Positions 24,493 to 34,476 of a stretch of 64,000 nt of DNA are shown here, in pieces. Below the pieces are notes generated by a model. The model saw nothing but the letters and a program-made list of their open reading frames with translations. It ran no database searches and was not told the DNA's origin. This stretch comes from JAVJSD01 sp040219575 (GTDB taxonomy: Bacteria > Planctomycetota > Planctomycetia > Pirellulales > Pirellulaceae), in NCBI GenBank assembly GCA_040219575.1, contig JAVJSD010000073.1, forward strand, positions 62,001 to 126,000, in the 5' to 3' direction. The position numbers and the translations under genes are program-made. Each line of letters begins with the position of its first letter. Within the stretch, counting starts at the first letter, position 1.

Positions 24493-26109
24493 CTAGCGCG
24501 GCGTGCGTTCCGCCAGCACGCGTTCGGGGGTGGCTTCGCGGCGGCGGCGGACTTCGCTGCTGACCAGCACGAGGTTCAGCAGCAGCACGAGCGCGGCGAT
24601 CGCCGGCAGAATCACCCCGATGATCGGCACGAAGAAAATCCGCGTCTGGAAGGGCCCCTGCCTGCGGATTTCGCTGAGCGTGGCGGGGATCGACGGCGCC
24701 TGCGTCCATCCGTACTCGGAGAAACTGAGGTCGAGCATGCTGGCCAACACCAACGGCGTGAAGGTTCCCGCCATCAGCAGCGCGAAGATCACCACGAAAC
24801 CGAGCGCCGGGCCGATGTTGCCGATCCGCCGCAAGGGGATGATCAACATTCGGCAGAGGCCCAGGTAGATGACGAAATGACAGCCGAGCGCGATGAGCGT
24901 CCACTCCATTTCGCCGCGGAACATTGGCCCGAAGGTGACCCGATTGCCGCGAAATTCGAGCATCGCGCCGAGCCCTTGCAGCACCACCAGCATGGCGACA
25001 AAGTTGGCGACGGCGAACACGAAACCACTGCCGGGCCCCGGCTGCAGCCAGGTGAGCACCGCGCGGCCGAGCAGGCTTTCCGGCAGACGGCGTCGGCCGC
25101 GCTGGTGCAGATGCGGCGATTCGCCGACCAACAGCGCGCCCATCACGAACCAGTACACGGCCCCGGCCGCCAGCGTGATTTCCAGAGCTTCACGCTCCTC
25201 GAAGCCAAGCGCGTACCACGCGCCCCAACCGACGATCAGCGCCTGCTGCGCGAGCATCACGACGCGAACCGGCGTCGAGCGGTTTTCGCTGGCGATGCCG
25301 ATGCTGGCGATGGAAGCGAAGTGCAGCAGGTAGAATACCGAGGCGGCGAACGTCAGCACCAGAATCTGCCCCACCCAGAACTGAATCTCGGTGTACGGCA
25401 GTTGGCGTCCGCGCACCAGCCACTCGGCGACGTTGCTCGAGACCCCAAAATAGACGATCACGATCACGACCAGCAGCAGCATCGACAGGAACACGCGGAT
25501 CTGCCGGTTCTCGGCCAGCGTCGCCAGGAACAGCGAGAACGAGGTCAACAACAACGAACACCACACCGCGTGCGACAACAGCAGCAAGATCAGCAGCAGG
25601 TCGACGCCCCGCAGCAAGTAGGTGAAGGCGATGCAGGGGGCGAGCGCCGAGAGAAAAATCATCAACTGCAACGACGCCACCGCCATGCGTCCCGAGAGGA
25701 ACTGCCGCGTGTGCAGCGTGGTGATCGCCACCAGATCGTACGTGCCGTCCTCGCGTTCGGCGGCCAGCGATTGAAACGCCGAGAACGGGATCGCCACCGC
25801 CAAGGGAAACGCCAGAATCCACACGTAGCCCGCCAACAGCAACCGGCCGGGAGCCGCGGGGCCGTCGATCGAAAGCCCCACGAACGACCAAAACCAGGCC
25901 AACACCAACACCAGCAGGAACATCGCCAGCACCACGCGGCTCTTGAGCGCCTGCCGGGCTTCCTTCACCAGGATCGGGTTGAGACGCTCGCTCCAGCGGT
26001 CGAGTTGCTCGTCGAGGCGCTCGGCGCGCGACACACGCGGCGGCGTCTGGCTCGCCGCGGCATGCTGGGGCGCGGAATCCTCGGGCAGAATCGGTTGGGC
26101 GGCCGTCAT
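24493..26109 (-). CDS. ABC-2 type permease
   Basis: The ATG at 26109 overlaps the stop of the ATPase gene (ATGA), which indicates translational coupling. The 538-residue protein has a soluble N-terminus of about 60 residues with SERLNPILVKEARQALKSR, then about a dozen hydrophobic segments in two blocks (for example VVLAMFLLVLVLAWFWSFVG and TIPLRR..ALGFVVIFALLMAG). The EREDGTYDLVAITTLHTRQFLSGR stretch after the second segment is characteristic of ABC-2 (GldF/NatB-like) permeases. The partner ATPase is immediately upstream. The exported substrate is unknown. A longer in-frame extension to 26460 is overlapped by the ATPase gene and is shadow. Confidence 0.88.
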   Translation of the reverse strand: MTAAQPILPEDSAPQHAAASQTPPRVSRAERLDEQLDRWSERLNPILVKEARQALKSRVVLAMFLLVLVLAWFWSFVGLSIDGPAAPGRLLLAGYVWILAFPLAVAIPFSAFQSLAAEREDGTYDLVAITTLHTRQFLSGRMAVASLQLMIFLSALAPCIAFTYLLRGVDLLLILLLLSHAVWCSLLLTSFSLFLATLAENRQIRVFLSMLLLVVIVIVYFGVSSNVAEWLVRGRQLPYTEIQFWVGQILVLTFAASVFYLLHFASIASIGIASENRSTPVRVVMLAQQALIVGWGAWYALGFEEREALEITLAAGAVYWFVMGALLVGESPHLHQRGRRRLPESLLGRAVLTWLQPGPGSGFVFAVANFVAMLVVLQGLGAMLEFRGNRVTFGPMFRGEMEWTLIALGCHFVIYLGLCRMLIIPLRRIGNIGPALGFVVIFALLMAGTFTPLVLASMLDLSFSEYGWTQAPSIPATLSEIRRQGPFQTRIFFVPIIGVILPAIAALVLLLNLVLVSSEVRRRREATPERVLAERTPR

Positions 26110-27077
26110 TGCAGCTTCCCTTCGGTCACGCGCATGAAGACCTCCTCGAGCGACAGATCCCGCGCGGAGAACTTCACGATCGGAAAGCCCGCCTGAATCA
26201 TCTCGCGCAGCAATTCGGCGCGCAACTGGGGATCGCGGGCGTAGCAGAACACCACGCCGCCCGGCGCCGTCTTCAACTCGCCGATGTCGTCGCGCTGCTC
26301 GAGCCAGCGGGACAGCGCCGGCGCGTCGTCGACCACCTGCACGTCGAGCGTCGTCTGCTGATGGCCTTCTTCCGCGTCGTGGGCCCGGCCGCTGAGAATC
26401 TGCTCGACCGTGCCGGTGGCCAGCAGCTTGCCTTGTTCGATGATCGCCACGCGGTCGCACATCTCGGCCAGTTCGGTGAGGATGTGCGAGCTGATCAGCA
26501 GCGTTTTTCCTTCCGAGGCCATCTGGCCGATCAGATCGCGAAGCTCAATCCGCGCCCGCGGATCGAGCCCCGCCGCGGGCTCGTCGAGGATCAGCACACT
26601 TGGATCGTGCACCATCGCGCGGGCCAGGCAGAGCCGCTGCTTCATGCCCTTGGACAATCCGTGAATCGGCTTCTCGGCGATGCCGTCGAGCCGCGTGAAG
26701 GCCATCACCCGCCGCACCGCCTGGTGCCGCTGCCGGCCGGCGAGACCATAGGCCCGGGCGAAGAAATCGAGGTACTCGCGGCAACCGACGTTGGAGTAAG
26801 TGCCGAAGGCGTCGGGCATGAAGCCCAAGCGGGAGCGGACGAGGTCGGGGTCGTCGATGACCGAGAAACCGTCGACGTAGGCGTCGCCGGCGGTCGGCAG
26901 ATCGAGCGTCGCCAGAATCCGCATGCTGGTCGTCTTGCCGGCGCCGTTGGGACCGATGTAACCGACGACCTGTCCCGGTTCGACCACGAACGAGATGTCG
27001 TCGACGGCCCACGTGGCGCCGAACTGGCGGTGCAGGTTGCGAAGCTCGATCGCGGGGCAAGTCGCGGCGGCCGCCAT
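26106..27077 (-). CDS. ABC-2 type transporter ATPase
   Basis: The 323-residue protein has Walker A GPNGAGKTT (about 42-50), a Q-loop (GFMPDAFGTY), signature LSKGMKQRLCLARAM, Walker B VLILDEPAAGLDP and an H-loop SSH. The C-terminal 90 residues (TTLDVQVVDDAPALSRWLEQRDDIG, ending SLEEVFMRVTEGKLQ) are the usual DUF4162-like extension of the CcmA/NatA class. It sits directly between a large membrane protein (its ATG follows the stop TAG without a gap) and the permease (ATGA overlap), so the three are one operon. The substrate is unknown; gliding, polysaccharide and antibiotic-resistance exporters all use this class. Confidence 0.92.
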   Translation of the reverse strand: MAAAATCPAIELRNLHRQFGATWAVDDISFVVEPGQVVGYIGPNGAGKTTSMRILATLDLPTAGDAYVDGFSVIDDPDLVRSRLGFMPDAFGTYSNVGCREYLDFFARAYGLAGRQRHQAVRRVMAFTRLDGIAEKPIHGLSKGMKQRLCLARAMVHDPSVLILDEPAAGLDPRARIELRDLIGQMASEGKTLLISSHILTELAEMCDRVAIIEQGKLLATGTVEQILSGRAHDAEEGHQQTTLDVQVVDDAPALSRWLEQRDDIGELKTAPGGVVFCYARDPQLRAELLREMIQAGFPIVKFSARDLSLEEVFMRVTEGKLQ

Positions 27078-29195
27078 CTACCACCTCCCCGCGATCACGT
27101 GGAAGCTGCCGTTCTCGCTGACCGTCGTCCCCAACGGCGTCTCGGGCGACGACGCCACGATCGCCAGGTAGGTGTTGGGAGTGAGTTTCGGCGTGCGGCA
27201 GTCGGCGATCGACTTTTCCAGCAAACTGTTGAAGTACATCAGCGAAGGATCCGTCCAAGGGGGCAGTCGAGCCCGCCGGTTGTCGTTGCTCCGCAGTCCC
27301 CAGCGCGTGTACTCTGCTTCGATTTCGTCGCGGTCGTTCGCATCGATGGTGCTTCCAAGCTCCCTCATGATGGTGGAGTAAGACTGCGATTGCAGATTGG
27401 CGACGCCCCCGTCGACGACGCCCTCGGCCCAGTGGGCGCGGCCTTCCGCGTCGACGACCACGATCTGTCGGACGTATGTCCCCAGATGATTCGTCGCTTG
27501 CAAGTCGCCCGCCTCGCCGGTCTCGACGTCGAGATGCGACGTCGCCTGCCGTCGCGAAGCGAATACCACAAGCTGCGCGGAATCCCGCGACGGAAGGTAT
27601 CCCTGCGCCATTCGCTGCTGATCGCCGCGCCAATCGATGCGGCGGAGATTGGACCATCGGCGATCGTCTACCGACTCGAGCGGGTAAACCACCGCATCGG
27701 CCGGGAACACCAAACCCTCGGCGGGCAGGATCGAGGCGAAGTAGGTTTGCCGCGAGACGCTGACGGAGAACCCGGCCGGCTGATCGATGAAGGTGAAACT
27801 TCGCACGCGGGCCTGGACGCCGAATCCGTCACGCACGGCGGCGTAGCCCAGCAGCAGCACCGTCACCGTGACCGCCGCGATGGGAATCGTCACCAGTATC
27901 ATGTACGTGCGCTGCAGGCGCCGCACCAGCCACAGGTTGACGGGGCCGATGCCGACGACGAACAGCGTGATCAGCACGCCGAACACGATCACCGGCGGCT
28001 CTCCGGCGCCGGGGATCCGCCAGTTCGCCAGATAGGGATCGGCCTGCCGTGGTGCAACTCCGTGCCGCACATCCCAGCAGAAATGCGACGGTTCGACGAG
28101 CGGGGCCAACGACGTGAGCGCGAATCTCTGGTTCAGCTGCCTTTGGAAAGGGGTTCCGACGAAGACCTGTCCCAGCCCATAGCGACGGGCCGCGCAGCCA
28201 GCCTGCGCGGGGAAAACCCAGGCGTCGCGGTCGAGTTCCGCAACGCCGTTTCGGTTCCCGCTGACGGGTTTCGCGGCGGAAGCCTGCGCCGCTCTCCTCG
28301 GCGTGGCGGCGAAACCCACGATCCGCTCGACTTCCCCCAGGCAGGCTCCCCGCCAGCCATCATCGTCGATCCACAGCGTCGTCCCGGTCGCCAGCCAGCG
28401 CTGCAAGGCGGAGAATTGCGGATCCTGTTCCTGCTTGATAGCGCGAAGGTCTTCGAGCGTGACGAACAGCATGTCGATTTCGGTCAGTCCCAACCAATCC
28501 TCGGGCAAATCGGCGGGATGCAGCACATCGATTTCGACGGTCGAGTCGTAGTAGTCGAGGATCTGCTCGTCGTTGTGCCCCTCGACGTATCGGCCGCCCG
28601 ACAGCGCGTCGCTCGCAGCCACGCGCAGCGGCAATTGATGGGAGCGCCGCAGTTGCCGCATGGGACTTTGGCGGTCGGCGAGGCGCGGGGCGTCGCGCGA
28701 GACGACCAGCGAACCAATGACCACCTCCGCGGGCGCGACCTTCAGGCCCGGCGAGTTCCAGACGAGATCGACGCCGGAAAACTGCGTCAGCGGTTGGTCG
28801 TCTTCGTACACATCCAGCCGCAATTCGTCCCAGTTGCTCTCCACCGGAACAAGCACCGTCGCCTCGGCCGAGGACTCTCCCTGGGCAAGTTCCACGAATT
28901 GCGTGACCGTCGTCCTGTAGTAGCGGTTGTCGGTCATCGGCGTCAGTTCGACACGTAGCACGCGGTCCGACGCGGCCTTCGAACCCAGCGGCATGGCGTC
29001 GACTTGAACGCGCACCGGACGATAGCCGAATCCACCCGGCCAGCGCCAGTCGACCGATAGCCGCAGGCCGTGCGCCGCCCTGGCATTGCCGGAGGGCAAG
29101 ACCACGACGGCCCCCGACCCGGCACGTGACTCGAGCGCCGAGACGAAGAGCAAAACCACCGCCAAGACGGCCGGCGTCCAACGGGCGGCCGGCAT
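27078..29195 (-). CDS. Large membrane protein of the ABC operon
   Basis: The start at 29195 (MPAARWTPAVLAVVLLFVSALESRA, a clear signal peptide) is preferred to 29291. The 705-residue protein has an N-terminal extracytoplasmic part of about 370 residues, rich in beta strands (RLSVDWRWPGGFGYRPVRVQV, ATVLVPVESNWDELRLDVYEDDQPL). Two close transmembrane helices follow (VIVFGVLITLFVVGIGPVNLW and MILVTIPIAAVTVTVLLLGYA), and then another large beta-rich extracytoplasmic domain to the end. No enzyme motif is visible. It ends directly at the start of the ATPase gene. In Bacteroidetes gliding operons and many ABC-2 operons a large auxiliary membrane protein plays a similar structural role, but homology is not evident. 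Confidence 0.78.
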   Translation of the reverse strand: MPAARWTPAVLAVVLLFVSALESRAGSGAVVVLPSGNARAAHGLRLSVDWRWPGGFGYRPVRVQVDAMPLGSKAASDRVLRVELTPMTDNRYYRTTVTQFVELAQGESSAEATVLVPVESNWDELRLDVYEDDQPLTQFSGVDLVWNSPGLKVAPAEVVIGSLVVSRDAPRLADRQSPMRQLRRSHQLPLRVAASDALSGGRYVEGHNDEQILDYYDSTVEIDVLHPADLPEDWLGLTEIDMLFVTLEDLRAIKQEQDPQFSALQRWLATGTTLWIDDDGWRGACLGEVERIVGFAATPRRAAQASAAKPVSGNRNGVAELDRDAWVFPAQAGCAARRYGLGQVFVGTPFQRQLNQRFALTSLAPLVEPSHFCWDVRHGVAPRQADPYLANWRIPGAGEPPVIVFGVLITLFVVGIGPVNLWLVRRLQRTYMILVTIPIAAVTVTVLLLGYAAVRDGFGVQARVRSFTFIDQPAGFSVSVSRQTYFASILPAEGLVFPADAVVYPLESVDDRRWSNLRRIDWRGDQQRMAQGYLPSRDSAQLVVFASRRQATSHLDVETGEAGDLQATNHLGTYVRQIVVVDAEGRAHWAEGVVDGGVANLQSQSYSTIMRELGSTIDANDRDEIEAEYTRWGLRSNDNRRARLPPWTDPSLMYFNSLLEKSIADCRTPKLTPNTYLAIVASSPETPLGTTVSENGSFHVIAGRW

Positions 29196-29317
29196 GGGAG
29201 TCCCCCCGCGCCGCCGGATTCGTCGCGGTAAAACCTCGGGCGGCGGCGTGCGGCGCGACGCGGTGTTCTGCATGAATCGCCCGATCATCATGGCCCCGCG
29301 AAAAGCAATAGCCGGCG

Positions 29318-29566
29318 TCACCGCGTTGTCGGCGCCCGATCGGCCGGTCGTTCCGAGTCCCGCCCGCCCGTCATCGACGAGCCCAGCCACGCCACGCAGA
29401 ACAGCAAGGTGTAAAGCATCGCCGCCAGCACCAGGCTGCCGATCCCCAGCGAGACGGCGATCGCCCAATCCGCCCCCTGCATCGCCTGGGCCAGCACCGC
29501 CGCGAACATCGCCACGAGCGTGGTGATCGCCAACAGATTACGGACCGAGTATTTGGGGACGAGCAT
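29318..29566 (-). CDS. Small two-helix membrane protein, 82 aa
   Basis: ATG 29566 begins MLVPKYSVRNLLAITTLVAMFAAVLAQAM, followed by a second hydrophobic helix ISLGIGSLVLAAMLYTLLFCVAW and a polar tail. Planctomycetes have many short proteins with this K/R-S-V-R-x-LLAI start and two helices. It lies 123 bp before the large membrane protein and is on the same strand, so it is probably the first gene of the ABC operon. The frame can be read much further upstream, but that part translates palindromic repeat sequence and is not credible. Confidence 0.7.
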   Translation of the reverse strand: MLVPKYSVRNLLAITTLVAMFAAVLAQAMQGADWAIAVSLGIGSLVLAAMLYTLLFCVAWLGSSMTGGRDSERPADRAPTTR

Positions 29567-29618
29567 GCCTTCGATTGTGGCAGACTTCTCGGCCGTTGCA
29601 AATTGGTCTGGAATCTTC

Positions 29619-29686
29619 GTAGCGGAAGTCGTGAGACTTCCGACGATATTCGATTGAAAAAGAGGAACTCTCACGAGTTCCGCTAC
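29619..29686 (+). repeat. Family A two-hairpin GTAG element (A4)
   Basis: GTAGC then GGAAGTC-GTGA-GACTTCC, spacer with a long A-run, then GGAACTC-TCAC-GAGTTCC and GCTAC. It is bracketed by a direct repeat of GGCAGACTT and CGGCCGTTGC at 29580-29600 and 29696-29716. Confidence 0.8.
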
Positions 29687-29819
29687 AAGTTGGTGGCAGA
29701 CTTGTCGGCCGTTGCAAACGGTTCGGCCCGGCGATTCTTGCGTCGCGATCGAGAGCCGTTTATGGTGTGAAGATCGGCGGTCTCCAGCAATCGACGGTTC
29801 GGCGTGATCTGGAATCTCC

Positions 29820-29881
29820 GTAGCGGAAGTCGTGAGACTTCCGACGGCATTGAAAAGAGGAACTCTCACGAGTTCGGCCAC
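29820..29881 (+). repeat. Family A two-hairpin GTAG element (A5)
   Basis: GTAGC, GGAAGTC-GTGA-GACTTCC, then GGAACTC-TCAC-GAGTTCGG ending GCCAC. It shares its upstream TCTGGAATCT with copy A4, so the two are probably duplicates of each other. Confidence 0.75.
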
Positions 29882-29910
29882 CCTAAAACCAAGACGTCAC
29901 AAGGCACTCG

Positions 29911-29940
29911 CATCCGACGGACGAGGACGTCCGTCGTACC
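29911..29940. repeat. Palindrome of a third repeat family
   Basis: GACGGAC and GTCCGTC flank GAGGAC; on the minus strand it reads GTAC followed by a hairpin. A related copy pair lies at 57841-57925. Confidence 0.6.
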
Positions 29941-29990
29941 TTTGGAAGCATCCTCACCTCGCCGCCCTCCCCGAATTTTTGAGATTCTCG

Positions 29991-31403
29991 ATGAAACGCA
30001 CGCCCCTTCCGTTGCTGCTGCTCTTGTTGATCCTGTCGCCGCTTTCCACGGCGCTCGCCGCCGGTCGAAACGTGGTGCTGTTCGTGACCGACGACCAGAG
30101 CCCCGACGCCGGCTGTTACGGCAACAAGGTGATCAAGACGCCGAATCTCGACGCGCTGGCCGCCGACGGCGTGCGGTTCGACAACGCCTTCTGCACCACC
30201 GCCAGCTGCAGCGCCAGCCGCTCGGTCATCCTCACCGGCGTGTACAACCACGCCAACGCGCAGTACGGCCACCAGCACAGCTACCACCACTTCCGCACCT
30301 ACGACCGCATCAAGAGCCTGCCGCTGTGGATGAGCGAGGCCGGTTACCGCACGGTGCGGATCGGCAAGTACCACGTCGGCCCCGAGGAGGTCTACAAGTT
30401 CGATCAGGCGCTGCCCGGCAACGCCCGCAGCCCGGTCGAGATGGCGAACAACTGCGCGAAGCTGATTCAGGCCAAGGACGAGAAGCCGTTCTTTCTGTAC
30501 TTCTGCACGGCGGATCCCCATCGCAGCGGCGGCACAGTGGCGAACACCAAGTACAACCCCAATCCCTTCGGCAATCGCGAGCAGGGCTACCCGGGAATCG
30601 AGGAAGTCACTTACGATCCGGCCAAGGTCGAGGTCCACTCGTTCCTGCCCGACACGCCGGTCTGCCGCGAGGAACTGGCGCAATACTACCAGTCGGTCTC
30701 CCGCATCGATCAGGGTCTGGGGCGGTTGATCGAACTCTTGAAGGAAGCCGGCCAGTACGAGAACACGCTGATCATCTACACCTCGGACCACGGCATCGCC
30801 TTCCCCGGCGGCAAGACGACGCTGTACGAGGGGGGCATGCGGATTCCGTTCGTCGTGCATAGCCCCGGCGTCAGCAGTCCGGGCGGCAAGAATGAAGCAC
30901 TGATCAACCTGGCCGACGTCACGCCGACGATCGTCGACTTCGCCGGCGCGTTGCCCAAGAAGAGTCCCTTTCAGGGTCGTTCCTTCCTGTCGGTGCTCGA
31001 CCAGGAGAAGCCCGAGGGCTGGGACGAGGTGAACGCCTCGCACACCTTCCACGAGATCACGATGTACTACCCGATGCGCGTGGTCCGCACGCGGCGGTAC
31101 AAGCTGATCTGGAACATCGCCCACGGCCTGCCGTATCCGTTCGCTTCGGACCTGTGGGCGGCGCCGACCTGGCAGGACATCTACAAACAGGGCAAGGACG
31201 CGTACTACGGCCCGCGGACGGTCGACGCCTACATCCACCGGCCGAAGTTCGAACTGTACGACCTGCAGAACGATCCCGACGAGGCGGTGAATCTGGCCGA
31301 GGTCGAAAAGTACGCCGACCTGCTGGCCGAGATGCAGGCCAAGCTGAAGCAGTTCCAGAAGCGAACCAGCGACCCCTGGATTCTCAAGTGGGACTACGAG
31401 TAA
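29991..31403 (+). CDS. Sulfatase, sulfamidase-like (S1 family)
   Basis: ATG 29991 gives 470 residues with a signal peptide (LLLLLLILSPLSTALAAG). The mature protein starts RNVVLFVTDDQSPDAGCYG, whose DD pair binds the metal. The modification site is CSASR at residues 73-77: the Cys (73) becomes formylglycine. Further conserved parts are RTVRIGKYHVG, TSDHGIAFPGGKTTLYEGGMRIPF and FHEITMYYP. The overall layout is nearest to N-sulfoglucosamine sulfohydrolases, whose usual site is CSPSR, so the Pro-to-Ala change is mild. Planctomycetes have many sulfatases that desulfate marine or plant polysaccharides after export. No formylglycine-generating enzyme gene is nearby, as usual. Confidence 0.9.
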   Translation: MKRTPLPLLLLLLILSPLSTALAAGRNVVLFVTDDQSPDAGCYGNKVIKTPNLDALAADGVRFDNAFCTTASCSASRSVILTGVYNHANAQYGHQHSYHHFRTYDRIKSLPLWMSEAGYRTVRIGKYHVGPEEVYKFDQALPGNARSPVEMANNCAKLIQAKDEKPFFLYFCTADPHRSGGTVANTKYNPNPFGNREQGYPGIEEVTYDPAKVEVHSFLPDTPVCREELAQYYQSVSRIDQGLGRLIELLKEAGQYENTLIIYTSDHGIAFPGGKTTLYEGGMRIPFVVHSPGVSSPGGKNEALINLADVTPTIVDFAGALPKKSPFQGRSFLSVLDQEKPEGWDEVNASHTFHEITMYYPMRVVRTRRYKLIWNIAHGLPYPFASDLWAAPTWQDIYKQGKDAYYGPRTVDAYIHRPKFELYDLQNDPDEAVNLAEVEKYADLLAEMQAKLKQFQKRTSDPWILKWDYE

Positions 31404-31411
31404 CGGTCGCC

Positions 31412-31435
31412 GTAGCCGATGCTGCCAGCATCGGC
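31412..31435 (+). repeat. GTAG hairpin after the sulfatase gene
   Basis: GTAG, then stem CCGATGCT/AGCATCGG with a GCC loop, 8 bp after the sulfatase stop TAA. It has the same plan (GTAG plus 8-bp stem plus 3-nt loop) as family B but a different stem sequence. Confidence 0.7.
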
Positions 31436-31452
31436 GAGAAGAGTTTGGGCGC

Positions 31453-31483
31453 CATGCTCTCACGCCGAAGGCGGGTGAGCATG
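31453..31483. repeat. Large hairpin between convergent genes
   Basis: Arms of 14 bp (CATGCTCTCACGCC against GGCGGGTGAGCATG, two mismatches) with a GAA loop. It lies in the convergent junction of the sulfatase and the potB-like gene. Confidence 0.65.
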
Positions 31484-31562
31484 CTGGTCGGGCTAAGGTT
31501 CCTGCGGCTTGATGTCCTAATGCTGGCGGCAGAGCGGGGATTCGCTGGCGACCGCCGCGCAG

Positions 31563-31581
31563 CGCTGGGATAAACCCAGCG
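31563..31581. terminator. Hairpin between convergent genes
   Basis: CGCTGGG (31563-31569) and CCCAGCG (31575-31581) around a 5-nt loop, 21 bp after the stop of the minus-strand permease gene (31602). It is placed to end transcription from that side, though no T-run follows. Confidence 0.5.
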
Positions 31582-31601
31582 GCTCAGGGAATCATGCCTC
31601 G

Positions 31602-32413
31602 TTACGTCGGTTCACGGTCTCGCGCCGCGCCGATCGACGCCGATCGCGACGCGGCCACGAGCGAGCCGAGGAGCGGCGCCAGCACAATCGCCATCAGCCA
31701 GACGGCGCAGGCGGCGGCGTAGGGCCAGTTGCGGCGCTCCATGAACTCCTGCACGATCACGGTGCCCAGTACGTTCACGTGCCCCTCGCCGATGAACCGC
31801 GGCACCAGGTACTCGCCGGTGGCGGGGATGAACACCAGCGCGCAGCCGGCCCACATGCCGGACCGCGTGAGCGGCCAGGTCACCCGCCAGAACGCTTGCC
31901 AGGGCGTGGCGCCCAGGTCGAGCGCCGCGGCGACCACGCCGCTCTCCAACCGCTCGAAGGCCCGCAACAGCGGCAACACCATGAACGGCAGGTAGTTGAC
32001 CGCCATCACCAGGGCCACCGAAGGCAGCGTGCCGCGCCACTCGAGCGGCAGCAGGTTCATCCAGCCGTAGATCCGCAGCAGCAGCGAGGTGACCAGCGGA
32101 AAGCTGATCAGCACGACGAACATTCCGCGCAGCGAACGGTCCATCCGCGCCAGCGCCAGCACGCAGGGATACGCCAGCAGCAGATCGATCGCGGTGACAC
32201 TCGCCGCCAGCAGCAGCGAACGCCCCAGCGTCTTGAGCGTGATCAGGTCGGTCGCCTGCCGCCACGCCTCCAGCGAGAAGGCGGCCTTCACGTCGGCGTA
32301 GAAGTCGCGCTCGCAGAACGAATAGCCGACGATCAGCGCCGTCGGCAGCACCGAAAAGACCACCAAGTACAGCAGGGCCGGACTCGCCAGCCACGGTGTT
32401 CCGCGCGATCGGC

Positions 32414-32417
<4 letters not shown>
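31602..32417 (-). CDS. PotB-like ABC permease
   Basis: The ATG at 32417 overlaps the stop of the potA-like gene (ATGA). The 271-residue protein has six hydrophobic segments and the EAA-type loop AALDLGATPWQAFWRVTWPLTRSG between the last ones, which contacts the ATPase. LLYLVVFSVLPTALIVGYSFCERDF and the pattern SLLLRIYGWMNLL fit the PotB/spermidine-putrescine importer permeases. A normal system needs a second permease (PotC) and a periplasmic binding protein (PotD). Neither lies between its stop and the convergent sulfatase gene, so the transporter is either completed elsewhere or incomplete. Confidence 0.88.
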
Positions 32418-33502
<1,085 letters not shown>

Positions 33503-33705
33503 CTCTCAACGCCATCGTGCATTGCTCGCCCCTGTTTCGGTTCGCCATTGTACACGGCGGTTGTTTCGTGCGTCTTGCATGCCGAGTCGGCGATCGCCGC
33601 CGATCTCTCGGTAACATTCCGCGGCGTTGCCCGCTTTAGTGGTGGGAAAGGGAGTTTTTCGGCTCCTAATCTTTTCGTCCCTGTTCACACGAAGGAGAGA
33701 TCCCC

Positions 33706-34476
33706 ATGCGCCGTTCGTTGCACGCAAGCACTCCCCCATCGCGTTCGTTTCCGCCGCTGCTCGCCATCGCGGTGGCCGCCGTCGCCCTGGCGATCGTGGG
33801 GCCCGAATGGATCGAATCGCCGCTGGCCTCGGCCGATCCCTACGTCACGCGATTCGCCGTCGGCGGGCCGGAAGACGAAGAGGAGATTGTGCTGGAGTGG
33901 TACAACCCCGACACCGGCAACGGGTGGCTGGAGGTTTACTACAAGGACGGCTCGGTCGTGTACTACTTCGGCAACCCCGGTCCGGACAGCCCGGCGCCGC
34001 AAAAGGGCGACTTCGGCATGCGCGTCGATCTGGCGAAGCAGGCGGGCGGCGGCATGGCCGGCCCCAGTTGGCAGGAGACGCCGCTCGGCGCGATCCTGGA
34101 GGGCGCGGGCAAGGCGATCGGTCCCTATTACAATCCGGCCGACGACGACGGCGAAGGCGGCGTCAGCCCCTCGAACGGCATCTCCTTCAAAACGCCCCAG
34201 GACCTGGCGGAGGAAGCGTTCGCTGGCGCCGGGGGATTTGGCGGCGTCAACCTCGACGGCAACGGCGGCTCGCTGGGCGGACAGCTTGGCGCCTTGATCC
34301 GCCGTGGCAAAAAGGGGAACGATCACGGCGACGACGACAAGCCGCAGGGCGGCAATTTCTTCGATGAGTCGATGCCGGGCCCGCCCGAGCTGGTCAATCC
34401 CGCCTGGAGCGCCCAGGACTGGCAAGCGTACGGCGAGATCCTGCAGATGCTCGAAGAACTGGAAGTCGCCGACTAG
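33706..34476 (+). CDS. Secreted protein of unknown function, Gly/Asp-rich
   Basis: GAAGGAGAG precedes ATG 33706. The 256-residue product has a signal peptide (ALLAIAVAAVALAIVG..ASADPYV). The N-terminal 90 residues are beta-rich and acidic (EEEIVLEWYNPDTGNGWLEVYYKDGSVVYYFG). The middle is low-complexity Gly/Ala/Asp (GAGGFGGVNLDGNGGSLGGQLG), then a mixed-charge stretch RRGKKGNDHGDDDKPQ. The C-terminus has a short helix (DWQAYGEILQMLEELEVAD). No known domain. A role in the envelope is inferred from the signal peptide only. No operon partner is on the same strand within 380 bp. Confidence 0.6.
   Translation: MRRSLHASTPPSRSFPPLLAIAVAAVALAIVGPEWIESPLASADPYVTRFAVGGPEDEEEIVLEWYNPDTGNGWLEVYYKDGSVVYYFGNPGPDSPAPQKGDFGMRVDLAKQAGGGMAGPSWQETPLGAILEGAGKAIGPYYNPADDDGEGGVSPSNGISFKTPQDLAEEAFAGAGGFGGVNLDGNGGSLGGQLGALIRRGKKGNDHGDDDKPQGGNFFDESMPGPPELVNPAWSAQDWQAYGEILQMLEELEVAD

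Noticed and set aside
26109..28958. Long open frame on the plus strand, 949 codons
   Set aside because: It is antisense to the ABC ATPase and the large membrane protein. It is rich in His, Arg, Gly and Asp and has no protein family signal.
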